From Cyanophora paradoxa (lineage: Eukaryota > Glaucocystophyceae > Cyanophorales > Cyanophoraceae): a stretch of 64,000 nucleotides of DNA. Under the pieces are notes generated by a model. That model was not told the DNA's origin. It saw nothing but the letters and a program-made list of their open reading frames with translations, and did no database searches. The stretch covers positions 1 through 64,000 of the forward strand of contig QPMI01000191.1 of NCBI GenBank assembly GCA_004431415.1. The letters run 5' to 3'. Numbering within the stretch: the first letter of the stretch is position 1; the number at the start of each line of letters is the position of its first letter. Positions 51,107 to 61,328 of this stretch are shown here, one piece after another. The position numbers and the translations under genes are program-made.

Positions 51107-52050
51107 GGGCGGCGGCGGGGCGGGCGGGGGCGGGCGAGGGGCGCGGGGCGGGCCCGGGCTGCGGAGCGGGGGCCGAGCGCGACGAGGTCGTCGTCGTCGT
51201 CGTCGCTGAGGAGCACCTCGGGCGGGGCGCGGGGGGCGGGGAGCTCGAGGGCGGGCCGGCTGCGGGGCGGGCGGGGGCGGGAGGGCGGCGGGGCGTGCCC
51301 GCCCCCTCCGCCTCCCCCTCGTCCGAGTCCGGGAGGGAGAGGACCTCAGCGAGGGCCCGCTCCCTCTCCTCCTCCTCCCCGTCCCCGTCCTCTCCGCTCA
51401 GCGCCTCCCTGCGCCCCCGCGCTCGACACGCCCCGCCAGCGGGAGGGCACGGGGGGAGGGGCAGGCGCACAGCTCGTCGAAGCCGCTCAGGTCGATCACG
51501 GGAGGGGCCGCCCCGGGCGGCGGCCTTCCCGAACGGCGTCGGATGGGCGCGGAGCACTGCATCGGGGCGAGGGCGAGGGAGGCGGACACGGGGGGCCGCG
51601 GGGGCGGCTCGTCGGGCTGCGTGTCCAGCACGATGGGCTCCGGGGCCGCCGGCGGGTCCGCGCCCCGGCGACCCTCGCCCACCTGCGCGCGCCCCGTCGG
51701 CCGGCGGCGGCGGGCGGGGCGGGAGGGCGGGGGGCGCGGCACCGCTCGATGGCCTCTTGGGCGGCCTCCTGGGACTCGGCTCGCCAGACGTGCACCCCGC
51801 GCTCCACCTGCCCGCGCGGGGGCCCCAGGGCTCGGCGAACTCCCGGGCGCCCGAGCCGGCGCTCCCGGCCCCGAGCGGACCTGGAAGCAGAGCTGCCACT
51901 CGTGGGAGACGGCCACGGGGAGCGTGACCTCCCTCACGCGCCGCAGCTCGGCGCGCAGCTCGTCGGCCATGGCCCGTTGCCGCGCCGCGTCGGGCGTCGG
52001 GGCGCCGGCGCGGCGCGCCCACGCGAACCAGGCGTCGACGTAGGCGCGGA
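49698..52050 (-). CDS. Protein with SUMO-interacting motifs and a TAF1-like zinc knuckle
   Basis: Coding pieces in order: WQLCFQ joined to VERGVHVWRAESQEAAQEAI, then APPVIDLSGFDELCA, acidic ALAEVLSLPDSDEGEAEG, SDDDDDDLVALG, DRDVLIVGEGPSSSSLR, DEALARRLQAEAWGDAA, LREAQRRRQEEYYRS, a zinc knuckle RGQRCGACGEAGHARSSKHC (CX2CX4HX5C, like that of TAF1), and a highly charged coiled coil EEIEQQRRVQVEAAKRQAEE ending LKPKKGAKRKR at 49,698. VIDL and VLIV in acidic Ser context resemble SUMO-interacting motifs. Whether this is its own gene or the C-terminal extension of the nuclease upstream is undecided: coding sequence is nearly continuous between them. Confidence 0.45.
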
Positions 52051-54070
52051 GGAGGCGCGAGAGCTCCGCGGAGGCCTCCCGGTTGTACTTCTCCAGCCCC
52101 TTCAGCAGCAGCAGGCCCCCCGCCGGCGGCAGCAGCCTCAGCGTCTCCTCGCGCCCCGCCAGGATCGCCTCCACGAAATCTTTGGCCCAGACGGCCCGCA
52201 CATCCCGCCGCCGCGCCCGCTCGCCGGCCCAGGGCGCAGCCTCCGCGGCGGCGGCGGCGGGGCCGCGGCGGGAGCGGCCGACGCGGTTGACCTCGTCGAG
52301 GGTGGGCCCGGGGGCGGGGGCGGGGGCGGGGGCGCGGCGGGCGGCGAGGCGGGCCATGCGGGCGATCCAGCGGCTGCTCTGGAAGAGGCTCGGCGAGAAG
52401 ACGACGTGGAGCGCGTCCTGCCGGCCCCCTCAGCTCGAGCCGCCCGCGCAGAGGGGCGTGCGGGCGGGGCGCGGGGGCGGGCCTCGAAGGCGGTCTTGGC
52501 GAGGGCCTCGCGGGCCTCCTCGAGGGTGACGGCGAGGCCGGGCCGGGCGAGGGCGTGCCGGCTCCCCTCCACGAGGTACACCAGCGCCGCCAGCCCGCTC
52601 GCCTTCATCCGCCGCTTCTGCCTCTCGAAGCGCCCGTCCCGCAGCGAGTTGGCGAGGTCGAGCCAGGTCTTGCGCTCGACGCAGAGGGGCAGCGGGCGGG
52701 CCTCGGGGGCGGCCTCGGCGCCCGGGGGGAGGGCGACGTAGTCCCCGACCTTGAGGTCCGCCTTGGCGAGGCGCAACCCCTCCAGCCCCATCAGCTCCCT
52801 CACCTGCGCGGCCCTCAGAGGCCAAGGCGCGGGAGCGGAGCTAGGAGGCGCCCGGAGGGCGGGCGCGCGCCTTGTCGAAGGAGGGCTCGTTGGCGTCCAT
52901 GAGGAGAAGGGGCGTCGCGGCGGGGTCGTCGGGAGCCGGCGGGAGGGGCGCCAGGCCGCCGTACTCGGCGCTGCGGGCGGCCTCGAGGGCCTCCTCGAAG
53001 GCGGCGAGGGCCTGCGCGATCGACCGCCCCGCCGGCTTCAGGCTGTACGTCGCCGGCGCCGTGTTCTCCTTCTCCACCAGCCCTGCCCCCCGCGTCGGGG
53101 GAGGCGAGGGAAGGGGCAGGAGAGGGGAGAGGGGGCGCGCCCTTCTCGATGAGGCCCTCGATGCCGTCGAAGGCGCCGTGGGAGGTCGCGCCCCCGCCCG
53201 AGTCCGCCAGGTCGCTCTCCGTGTACCCCTGGCCCCGCGCCTTCAGCGCCTGCGCGCAGCGTGAGGCCGCGGCGCGGGGCGCGGCGGGGCGGGGCGGGGC
53301 GGGGCGGGGCGGGCGGGGGCGCCTCCTCGTCGAGGCTGTAGCGGGCGGCGGAGGCGGCCCTGAAGAGGGCGACGAGGAGGGCGTAGGGCCCCGAGCGCGC
53401 CCTCGGCGGTACCTCAGCTCCCCCGCCCCGCCCCCTCCCTTCGCCCTCCCCGCCGGGAGCCCGAAGACCTCAGCCCGCGCCGCCACGCGCCGCCGCCTGC
53501 GCCCGGCCCGGCCCCGCCCCGCTCAGAGGGCGAGGGCGGGGCGGAAAGAAGGGCGGGCGGCTCACTTGGCGGAGGGAGGGGTCGCGAGGCCGGCGTCCGC
53601 CGCGGCCAGGCGGGGGGCCGCCGGGGAGACGGTCGCGAGGGCCGAGCTCGAGGCCCGGGACGGGGTGCCCTTGCCGCGCCGCCGAGCGCCGCCCGCCGCG
53701 GCCCCCCGGGCGCGGTCGTCCGCGGGGCAGAACTCCTCGATGAAGCGAGAGAGCTGCGCCCCGGGTGAGGCCCGGCCGCCGCGGCGGCGTGCCGCAGGGG
53801 AGGCGGGGGACGGCGCACGGGCTCGCGCTCGCCGGGGCGCGGGGCGGAGGCGATCTCGTGGAAGCGCTCGAAGCCGGGGCGGAGCTGCCCGAAGAGCCAG
53901 CTCCGCAGGCCCCGCTTCTGCCGCTCCTTCGCCAGCGCCTTCGCCTCCGCCTCAAATGCTTCGAAGCTGGGGAAGTACCGCGGCTGGCCCGGCCGGCTTC
54001 GGGGCGGGAGGGGCCGGGCCGGTGAGAAGGCCGTGGGGCGAACAGCTGCAGGTTCGGTGAGGAGCGGCAC
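52051..54070 (-). CDS. MUS81-like ERCC4-family structure-specific nuclease
   Basis: N-terminal helices YFPSFEAFEAEAKALAKERQ and GLRSWLFGQLRPGFERFHEI may be the helix-hairpin-helix-like region, then FIEEFCPADDR. Winged helix: GPYALLVALFRAASAARYSL, ARGQGYTESDLADS, GAFDGIEGLIEKG, LVEKENTAPATYSLKPAGRS. ERCC4 nuclease: LLLMDANEPSFD, KADLKVGDYVALPPG, PLCVERKTWLDLANSLRDGR with FERQKRRMKASGL and YLVEGSRHA, then TLEEAREALAKTAFE and DALHVVFSPSLFQSSRWIAR. ERKT/D-GRF-x-x-QK is the catalytic core. A usual C-terminal (HhH)2 domain is not seen; instead coding continues TLDEVNRVGRSRRG into LLLLKGLEKYNREASAELSR. Intron 52418-52482 is GC-AG. MUS81 resolves branched DNA with EME1. Confidence 0.65.
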
Positions 54071-54555
54071 CTATTTCTCGAGTTGAACAAGATTGAGAGG
54101 AGGAGCGCGCCGGAAATCTCCCTCGACTGCCAATCCCGCTCGCCCTTCTTGTCGCCCCGTCCAAACGCGTCCACCTTCTCGTGCTTCGCCCGGTCGACAG
54201 CCTGCACAGCGGTGGTCGCAAGGGGGTCCGGCGGCGACGCGAGGGTGGGTACGGCGAATCCGGAGGCGCGAACCATCGACGCGCACGCCGCTAGATGGGG
54301 GTTCGAGCATGTCTCGATGATGTCGCCGTCTTTCAGTGAGTAGTAGCCCAGCGAGCGGTCGTCCTCGAGCGGCACGTATTCGCCGCCGGCGCCGTCGTGC
54401 CGCCACACGAAGAGCTCCTTTACCTTCCCGCCGAGCTTCTGCTTCAGGGTCCCAACGTTGAGCGACACGTCGACGACGCGCGTCTGCGGGTCCACGCCGC
54501 GTTTGTAGCTTTTGCCGCGGATTTTCAGCTCTAGGGTCCAGGTGATGTCAGCCAT
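54071..54555 (-). CDS. Ubiquitin-like-fold N-terminal domain protein
   Basis: Starts MADITWTLELKIRGKSYKRG, then VSLNVGTLKQKLGGKVKELF, VWRHDGAGGEYVPLEDDRSL and YYSLKDGDIIETCSNPH: a beta-grasp-like pattern with LKDGDII near its end. It continues about 90 residues (AVDRAKHEKVDAFGRGDKKG) without a break to 54,070. It could be the first exon of the MUS81-like gene or a separate gene ending here. Function unknown. Confidence 0.45.
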
Positions 54556-54774
54556 AAGGACAAGCTTTCTAACTGTGCGAGCGGCCGATACCGCGGCGAT
54601 GCGCGTTTATCCGGATGCGCGTTCACTTCCGCCGATTGATGAACGTGCGGCGAATATCGCTCATTCACAGTGCTAGCTATAGTGGCCGATGAAATGTGCT
54701 AACGACCAATACGCGCTTCTTCTGCTGCCTAAACGGTTCGCGGCCGGGCCGTCGGAGACGAGGCGCAGACTCTG

Positions 54775-54935
54775 AGAAAGGCTGCAGCTGCTGCGCTGCT
54801 GCGACGGAAGGGCTGCAGCTGCTGCGCTGCGCTTGCCGATCGACCGCGTACCCGCCGAGCCGATCGACCGCGTACCCGCCTGCAGGCTGCTGGCAGCCTG
54901 CTGCCAGCCTGCTGGCAGCCTGTTGCCAGCCGCTG
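54775..54935 (+). repeat. Short tandem repeats (three kinds)
   Basis: Two copies of GGCTGCAGCTGCTGCGCTGC, two of GCCGATCGACCGCGTACCCG, and several TGCTGGCAGCC / CTGCCAGCC units side by side in front of the coiled-coil gene. Confidence 0.7.
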
Positions 54936-54948
54936 CGACCCATGCCTG

Positions 54949-55606
54949 ATGAAGGGCGTGAAAGCGGCGGACAGCTCAAGCGCGACGGCACAGCGCATCG
55001 CTGAGCTGAAGGAGGTGCGGGCCGCATCGCGCGCGTACCGCGTCAGCTGCAGTGTTGAACCCATCGCAGCGTTTGGCTCGCACAGTTGAGCAAATCAAGA
55101 ACACTGAGGAGATCGTCGGCGCCTCCGTCAATGCGCGTGTGCAAGCGTTGGAAGAGACGCGCCAGAGGCTGAGCCTATCTCGAGCGACGCTGCGAAAGAA
55201 AGAGGAGCTCCTGACGTACCTGCAGGTACCGGCGCTGCGCGCACGGTTACTCTAAATCACCGTGCGCATGCGCGTGTGATTGCTGACCCACGCGCGCGTG
55301 CCGCCGAACCAGGAGCGGGAGGCGGCGCTGCAGACGGAGTCGAAGTCGCGGGCGGGGCAGATGGAGCAGCTGCGGCAGGAGCTGTTTGCCGCGGAGGCGG
55401 CCGTGCGAGAGCAGCGGGCGGCGAGCGGCGAGCGAGACGAAGAGCTCCGGATGGCGCAGGCGCGCATGGCCCGCAACGAGGCCGCCCTTGCGAGGCTTCG
55501 AGCGCAGCACGCGGCGCTCCAGGCGCAGGCGCTGGCGCAGACCTCCGGCCTGGCGGCCAGCGGAGACGAGGGCGCCGATGCAGCCACAGCCAAGGCCGCC
55601 ACGTAG
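54949..55606 (+). CDS. Small coiled-coil protein
   Basis: Three exons: MKGVKAADSSSATAQRIAEL (K/E follow); VLNPSQRLARTVEQIKNTEE with VGASVNARVQALEETRQRLS and RKKEELLTYLQ; then EREAALQTESKSRAGQMEQL and LARLRAQHAALQAQALAQTS, ending ATAKAAT. The protein is almost entirely heptad coiled coil, about 185 residues, and has no catalytic motif. A trafficking or cytoskeletal adaptor role is possible but unproven. Confidence 0.55.
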
Positions 55607-56057
55607 CGAACATTGGCGCCTTGGCCCGATTTCTTCTGCAAAGGGCGCCCCTGCAGATCTAGAGATGTGCATGTGCAGCCGCGTCGCCTCTCGTGCCGAT
55701 TTTCAAAGCGTGCAGCCTCGTCGCCGCTGGCAGCATGCAGCTCGGGCCTCTGTCAGCTGCAGGGGATAGGAGCCTCTGCGTAGCAATGCGCGTCTGCAGC
55801 CGCTGAGCCATGGTCAAGCCAGCCGGCACTTGTCGTTCCGCAAAGCCTGATCGGTTCCCGATGTCGACCGTAGGGATGTCGACAGTCGTATTGTTGAGCC
55901 GTATGTACAATCACACTCTGCCCTCGCCGAGTCGGGATCGAAAGCCGTGGCCAGTGGATCCGGAGAGAGGGATGGGAGACGGGACGGGCGCTCGCAGAGA
56001 GAGGCAGGGGAGCGGGCGGGAAGGAGCCCGGGGGGCCTCGGAGGCGGCGGGGAGGGG
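55607..56057. other. Convergent intergenic region
   Basis: 3' regions of the coiled-coil and DCC-family genes. No gene recognised. Confidence 0.3.
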
Positions 56058-57075
56058 TCAAGAGAGGAACTTGGCGGCGCGGGCGGGGTCCGGGTCACTC
56101 AGGCGGCACTCGTCGCGCCTCCCGAAGAAGCTGTAGCGGTTGCTCGCCACCTGCGGGCGCGTTGAGCCCAGTGCTCGGGTTCCAGAGCTGCGGGGAGAGG
56201 CGGCGGCGGCGGCGGCGGAGGCGGCTCGCCTGGTCGTAGAGGAGGTCGCGGACGAAGGGGGGCACGCCGAGGCCGAGCAGGGCGAGGAGGGGGAGCGGGT
56301 TCTGCAGGCGCCGCCCTATCCGCAGCACCGCCTCGCTCTTGGTGAAGGCCCGGCCCTCCGAGATCAGCACGATCGTCGAGATGTCGTCCGGGTCCCGGCC
56401 GGCGGCCCGCAGCAGGGAGCGGCCCTGCGCGAGAATGCGTGAGTGGCGAGCGCTTGCGATAAGCATTGCGCATTAATATTGGCCCGTGGCTCGTGAGGGA
56501 ACGCACTTTCTCGCTCTGGAGCGCGGCGAACCTGAAAGCGTCGCCGCTCTCGAACCAAAGCACGAACTCGACCCCTCCGTTGCACCTACGTATACAGCGT
56601 GGAGGCCCCTTAATGAGCATGTGCACGTGCAAGCGCAGCGTTCAGCTCAGGATCGCCGCGCGAGCGCGCACAGGCCACAGACGCCGTCGTAAAGAATCAC
56701 GGGCTTCGTCTCGCGTCGGAGTACCTCCGGATCCATGGCGCTTGCGCGGGCTCGACAGCTCTCGATGCCCGCTCCGGCTGCGGTGCTCGCTGACGCCGCT
56801 GGGGTCTCCGGTCGCAGACTGGCACTACATCCGAACACGGTGGACGAAGTGAATCGGACGCTGGCAGGCTCCGCCTGAGCTGACGTGTGCTCCAGTCGCC
56901 GGGCCGGTCGCCTTCCGGCTTCACAGGCGACCGAATGAAGCGTTAGTGTAGAGCGCGTGCCGTTGCCGGCGCGCGCCTGCGGCGAGGCGCAGCCGATGAA
57001 CATTGGACTACGCGTACCCCGCGGACCGCTTTCAGCTTGCTTTGTCCAGACTTCCCCGGCCTCCGGCGGCGTCAA
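56058..57075 (-). CDS. DCC-family (DUF393) thiol oxidoreductase, organelle-targeted
   Basis: N-terminal Ser/Arg/Ala-rich extension MTPPEAGEVWTKQAESGPRG resembles a transit peptide. Core: TKPVILYDGVCGLCALAVR-like segment with the D-x-x-C-x-x-C signature (DGVCGLC), FAALQSEKVRSL / RSLLRAAGRDPDDISTIVLI, GRAFTKSEAVLRIGRRLQNP, PLLALLGLGVPPFVRDLLYD, then QVASNRYSFFGRRDECRLSD and a stop at 56058-56060. This matches DUF393 throughout, including the terminal N-R-Y-x-x-F-G-R-x-x-x-C-R. Substrate unknown. Two or three introns. It diverges from the CBM20 gene by 85 bases. Confidence 0.75.
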
Positions 57076-57160
57076 GCAGCTTTGGGGGTAGCTAGCGGAG
57101 TGTTTAAAGACTGACAGATCCGTAACCGCAAGCAGCTCGGCGGCTTGTCGGCGAACCGCG

Positions 57161-59009
57161 ATGTCGGCGGCCTCTTCGTCGATGGATCTCTCAGCGAATT
57201 CGCCGCTAGATGCAAGCGCGATCGCTTTTCTCGGCGACCTTGAGCGATCGCTGAAAGAGAACTACGACCCCGACGTGAGCCGCCTAGCAATCGTCGCCGG
57301 CGCTTCCTCTCACTGCGCCGGCAGGATGTCGTGGTCGCTTTCCATGTCGACTACACGCGGCTCGGTGCGCGCTTGCCCGCGCCGCTGCGAGGGCCCGCCC
57401 GGACCGCGCCAGACCCGCAAGCTCGCAGGCCTCCAGCGGGGCGTGCTGATCTCAATCACCGGCGCGCCGGACTGCCTCGGCGCGTGGGACGTCAAGAAGT
57501 CGCTCCCCATCAACCAGCACGGCGGCCTCTTCATCCGTGCGCGCCCGCGCTCCCTCCCGCCCACGGGCCCGCCCCGCATACCGCGGAGGCGAGCGGGGCG
57601 CGGCAGACCTCTCCAAGTCGCAAATGCCGCTGGAGTTCAAGTTCATCATCCGCAAGGACATCTCCGCCACGGAGCACAGGATCCTCGTGCGCGCCCCCGC
57701 CCCCGAGCCCCGCCCCGCTAGCTGTGCCCCGCTGACGCCCCCCGCAGTGGCAGAAGGGTGCCGGCGTGCCGGCCAGACGCGCCGTGCGCCGCTGAGCGCC
57801 TGCGCGCGCGCAGGGGCGAACTTCTCCATCGGCGAGCTCCTCCCCGACCGCAAGACGCTCAACGTGCAGTTCTTCCTCGGGGAGGGTCCGCCCGCCCCCC
57901 GCCCCCACCTCCCGCCGCCCCCGCCCCGCGCGCGGGGAGCTGAGCGCCGCCCCCGGGGGCAGTGACGGACTGGGAGAAGAAGCCGCTGAACGCGGGCAAC
58001 TACGAGTGGGCGGTGTACCAGCCCTTCCTCACCACGCAGTCCTCCTGCGAGGTCGTCATCGGTGCGCCCGCCGCCGGCAGCGGCGAGCAGCCGGGGGGGC
58101 CGCCGGGCGCGAGGTGACGCGGGGCGCCGGCAGAGACGGACCACATGTACCTGGACGCGAAGTCACGGTCGCGGACGCTGCTGCGGCGCTCGGCGGGGAT
58201 CATCGGCGACGTCCGCGACGCCGCCGAGCACATCCAGGGCCTCAACATGGAGAAGCTCTACCGCCGCCTCCTCCAGCTCCACGCCGAGGTCCGCCCCGCC
58301 ACTCCGCCCCGCTCCGCCCCGGAGGCAGCGAGCTCCGCCCCCCGCCCCCGCTGCGCCTCACGGGGCCGGGCGGGCGGGCGGCCGGGCAGGTGTCGATCCT
58401 GCGGGACTCGATGACGATGGCGGACCCGGAGCCGCCCTCGCTGGCCCGCCACCACGCCGCCATCGCCTCCGCCTCCTTCTCCACCCCCGCCCCGCCCCGC
58501 CCCGCCCCCGGCACCCTCCCCCACTCCGCCTCCGCCGCCCCCTCCCTCGGCCGCGGCGCCGCCCCCTCGTCCCCGAGCGGCGGCGCGGCGCTGCCGCCGC
58601 TCTCGGGGGCGGTGGCGGGGCGCGTCTCGACGCCGACGGGGCGGGTGTCGACGCCGACGTCGCCGCGGGGCCCCGACGAGGAGGAGCTGCGGGCGGAGGG
58701 CGTGGCGTCGCTCTCGCACGAGATCGGGGCGCTGCGGGCGCGCGAGGTGGCCCTCGTGACGGAGCAGTCGGAGCGGCTGGAGCGGCTGAAGAAGCTCCCC
58801 GACGGCCTCTCCAAGACCGTCGAGCGCCAGAAGAAGGAGGGCCTCGAGGCCGAGCTCAAGCGTATCCGCTCCACCCTCGCCGTCCGCGCCTTTTCCCCTA
58901 CCCCCCTCCCCCCTCTCCCTCCCTGTCCCCCCAATCTCCGACGCTCCGCTCGCAGGCGAAGGAGCGGACGCTGGCGGACATGCAGCAGCGCCTCCACAGC
59001 GCTTCCTGA
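57161..59009 (+). CDS. CBM20 starch-binding-domain coiled-coil protein
   Basis: N-terminus MSAASSSMDLSANSPLDASA. A CBM20-like beta domain follows over several exons: RQDVVVAFHVDYTRL, VLISITGAPDCLGAWDVKKS, LPINQHGGLF, MPLEFKFIIRKDISATEHRI, DRKTLNVQFFLGE, TDWEKKPLNAGNYEWAVYQP. G-x-x-x-x-LG-x-W-D and the F-K-F strand are diagnostic of CBM20. Then DHMYLDAKSRSRTLLRRSAG and IQGLNMEKLYRRLLQLHAE, a Ser/Pro linker with RVSTPTGRVSTPTSP repeats, and a coiled coil LEAELKRIRSTL, ending ADMQQRLHSAS. It may bind storage polysaccharide or phosphorylated glucan and scaffold other proteins. No catalytic domain. Confidence 0.6.
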
Positions 59010-59748
59010 GGGGCCCCGTGCCGGCCGCCCGGGCGGCTCCGACCTCCCGCGCCCCTCCGCCACCCCCCGGGCTGTGCCGGCGCGTGGTCGCCGCACTTCC
59101 CTAGGCCCGTGCCCCGCCTAGCGGGCCGCCGTGGCGTGACCCCCCCGGAGCGCCCTCTTTCCTGGGGCCTCCGGAGCACCTCCTCCCTCGGCTGGAGGTT
59201 GGCTTTCTGTCGGCTGCATGTTGATTGCATCTCTTGAACATGGACGAGCCCCCCGGGCCTCGGAACCCTGAACCCTGGGCCCTTCGGAGCTAAGCTAAGC
59301 TCTTCGCTGACGGGCTGCTGCAGTCGGGGGCCCGGGGCCAGCTTGGCACGCGCAGGGGCTCGCGGCGCTGCGCCGGCAGGCCGCAGGGCGGCAGGCGGAC
59401 CAGTCGGGTACGCGTTCAATCGGCTCGTCTTGAGGTTGCAGTCGTCCCAGGCGACAGCCAAATCGTTCTGCAGTCATCCCATCGTGCATCTGAGCGCGTG
59501 CAAGCATACATGTGCGAGGATGCCAAGGATGCCAAGAACTGGCGCGGCAACCGATACGTATACACAGCCCGAGCAGCTAGCGAGCGCAAAGCTTCGTGCG
59601 TGCCAATTCTAATACAATCTCTCCTATAAGTCCCCAGGGCTGAGTACTCCGTCCCCAGCTGCCGCTAGATCTAGCGGCAGCTCTAGGGCGATGCGGCAGG
59701 TCGACGAATCGATGCGCCTCCCTAGCGTACACCCGGACCTTCGGGCGC
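59010..59748. other. Intergenic, no gene
   Basis: No recognised exon. A small inverted repeat (GCCGCTAGATCTAGCGGC) lies at 59,661-59,678 just upstream of the ZCRB1 gene. Confidence 0.35.
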
Positions 59749-61153
59749 TTGAATAGATGCAGCTGGGCGCTTCCCTCGACGCGCACTGCCTTTGTCACAC
59801 TACCCACACAAAAAGGACCCCCCCCCAGGATTGAAGCTACAGCGCAGAGTAGTTTACCCAAGTTAGTCCCCAACTGTGTGGGCCCAACACCCTTCTGCGC
59901 TTCCAAACTGGCTGGAAGACCGGCGCCGGGCGGCTCGGGAAGTGGCGGCCTTGTCGTCTCAAAGAGCACCGTGTACGTCGCGAATCTCGACTACAATCTC
60001 ACAAACAACGAGTAAGATAGACGAGCGCGTGCTTGGCTTTGCTCGGCGCGCGCTCACTCGTGCACAGCATCCATCAACTTTTTAGCCCGCATGGCAAGAT
60101 CGCAAAGCGCGCGCGCTTCCTGCGTACGTATTGATTGCTTTCTGATCCTACGTTCGCTCGCTTGCTCGTAGGGTCACCGTCGTGCGGGACAAGGAAACCC
60201 GCGCGAGCAAGGGGCTGGCGTTCATCCTGTTTAAGACCATCGAGGATGCCCAGGCGTGCGTGGCGGCTATGAACGGTAGCCAAGTCAGCGGCAGGACGAT
60301 CAAGGTGCGAGCGAGCAGCCTCTCCGCTGCGGTGCGGCGCTCGCTGAGCTAAGCGCATGCATGCGCAGTGCAGCATCGCGCGAGACAACGGCCGGGCTTC
60401 GGAGTTCATCAAGCGGAAAGAGTACAAGGACAAGTCGCGCTGTTTCGAATGCGGGGTCCGCTCGCCGAATTTTTGGAGGCTGCACGCGCGTCTCCTCGGC
60501 CCATGACCGCCGAACGCAGAGCGAGGGACACCTGTCGTTCGAGTGCCCGCGCAACCAGCTCGGCGACCGGCCACGGCCCACGGCGGACAAGACCCGCGAG
60601 AAGAAGCGCAGGCGGCGGGAGCGGGAGGACGCGGCCAAGCAACCCAGGCGGGCAGACGCCGACAAAGGCAGCAGCGGCGAGGGCGAGGGGGGAAGCGCGA
60701 GGTTCGCCTGCGAGCGCCATCTTTGGCGGATTTCTGCTAAGATTGTCAAGCAGCGAGGACGACGAGATCGGTCTGGCAACGTTGGCTGCGGGCGCCCCGG
60801 CCCCTCGCGGCCCGCCAGCGGGCGCCCCGCCCCCTCGCGGCCCGCCTGGCAGGCCCAGGCCCGCGCCTGCGAGGTCAGCGACCTCGCCGCGCGCGCCTCC
60901 CGCGCGCCCTCATCCCGGACTCCGCAGGGCGCCCGCCGGCCCCGCAGCGGGGTGGGGCGGGCCCAGGGCGGCGGCCGGGGCCGGGGAGGAGGGGTACGGG
61001 GAGGCCGAGGATGCAGCGGAGGAGAGCTGGGCTGGGCCGCGGCCGCTGCCGGCGGCGGCCCCCGGAGCGGGGCGGGGGGCGCGCAACCCGCTCGCGGAGC
61101 CGCACGCCGTTCGCGCGGGCTACTTCTCCGACGAGGACGGCGACGGCGACTGA
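59749..61153 (+). CDS. ZCRB1: ZCRB1 / U11-U12 31K minor-spliceosome protein
   Basis: [19 protein letters not shown], then (after intron 60012-60067) [12 protein letters not shown], then [40 protein letters not shown]. Next [20 protein letters not shown] and the CCHC knuckle KSRCFECG...[15 protein letters not shown] Lys/Arg-rich region follows, and the C-terminus [15 protein letters not shown] matches the family YFSDEEE end. All elements match ZCRB1. The second RRM intron starts GC (AA/GCGCGC). The start codon is uncertain: the frame opens at 59,749 but the family N-terminus is shorter. It is a component of the U11/U12 di-snRNP that recognises U12-type introns. Confidence 0.85.
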
Positions 61154-61328
61154 CAGACGCTGCTCTTAGCCCCTCCTCCCATCCGCCACCCGGGCCGCCG
61201 CTGCCCCCGCGACCCGGGCAGCCCCGCCCCGGCCGCCCGAGCCGCCCTGCCCCGCCCCGAGGCGCTCCCCTCGGGATACGCGAAACGAAAAGTGATTGTT
61301 AGGTCCTGCCTAGGAAATAGAGGTGGGG

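Noticed and set aside
49672-51927. Plus-strand 751-codon frame
   Set aside because: Antisense of the SUMO-motif/zinc-knuckle gene; Arg/Ala/Pro low complexity without protein-like segments.
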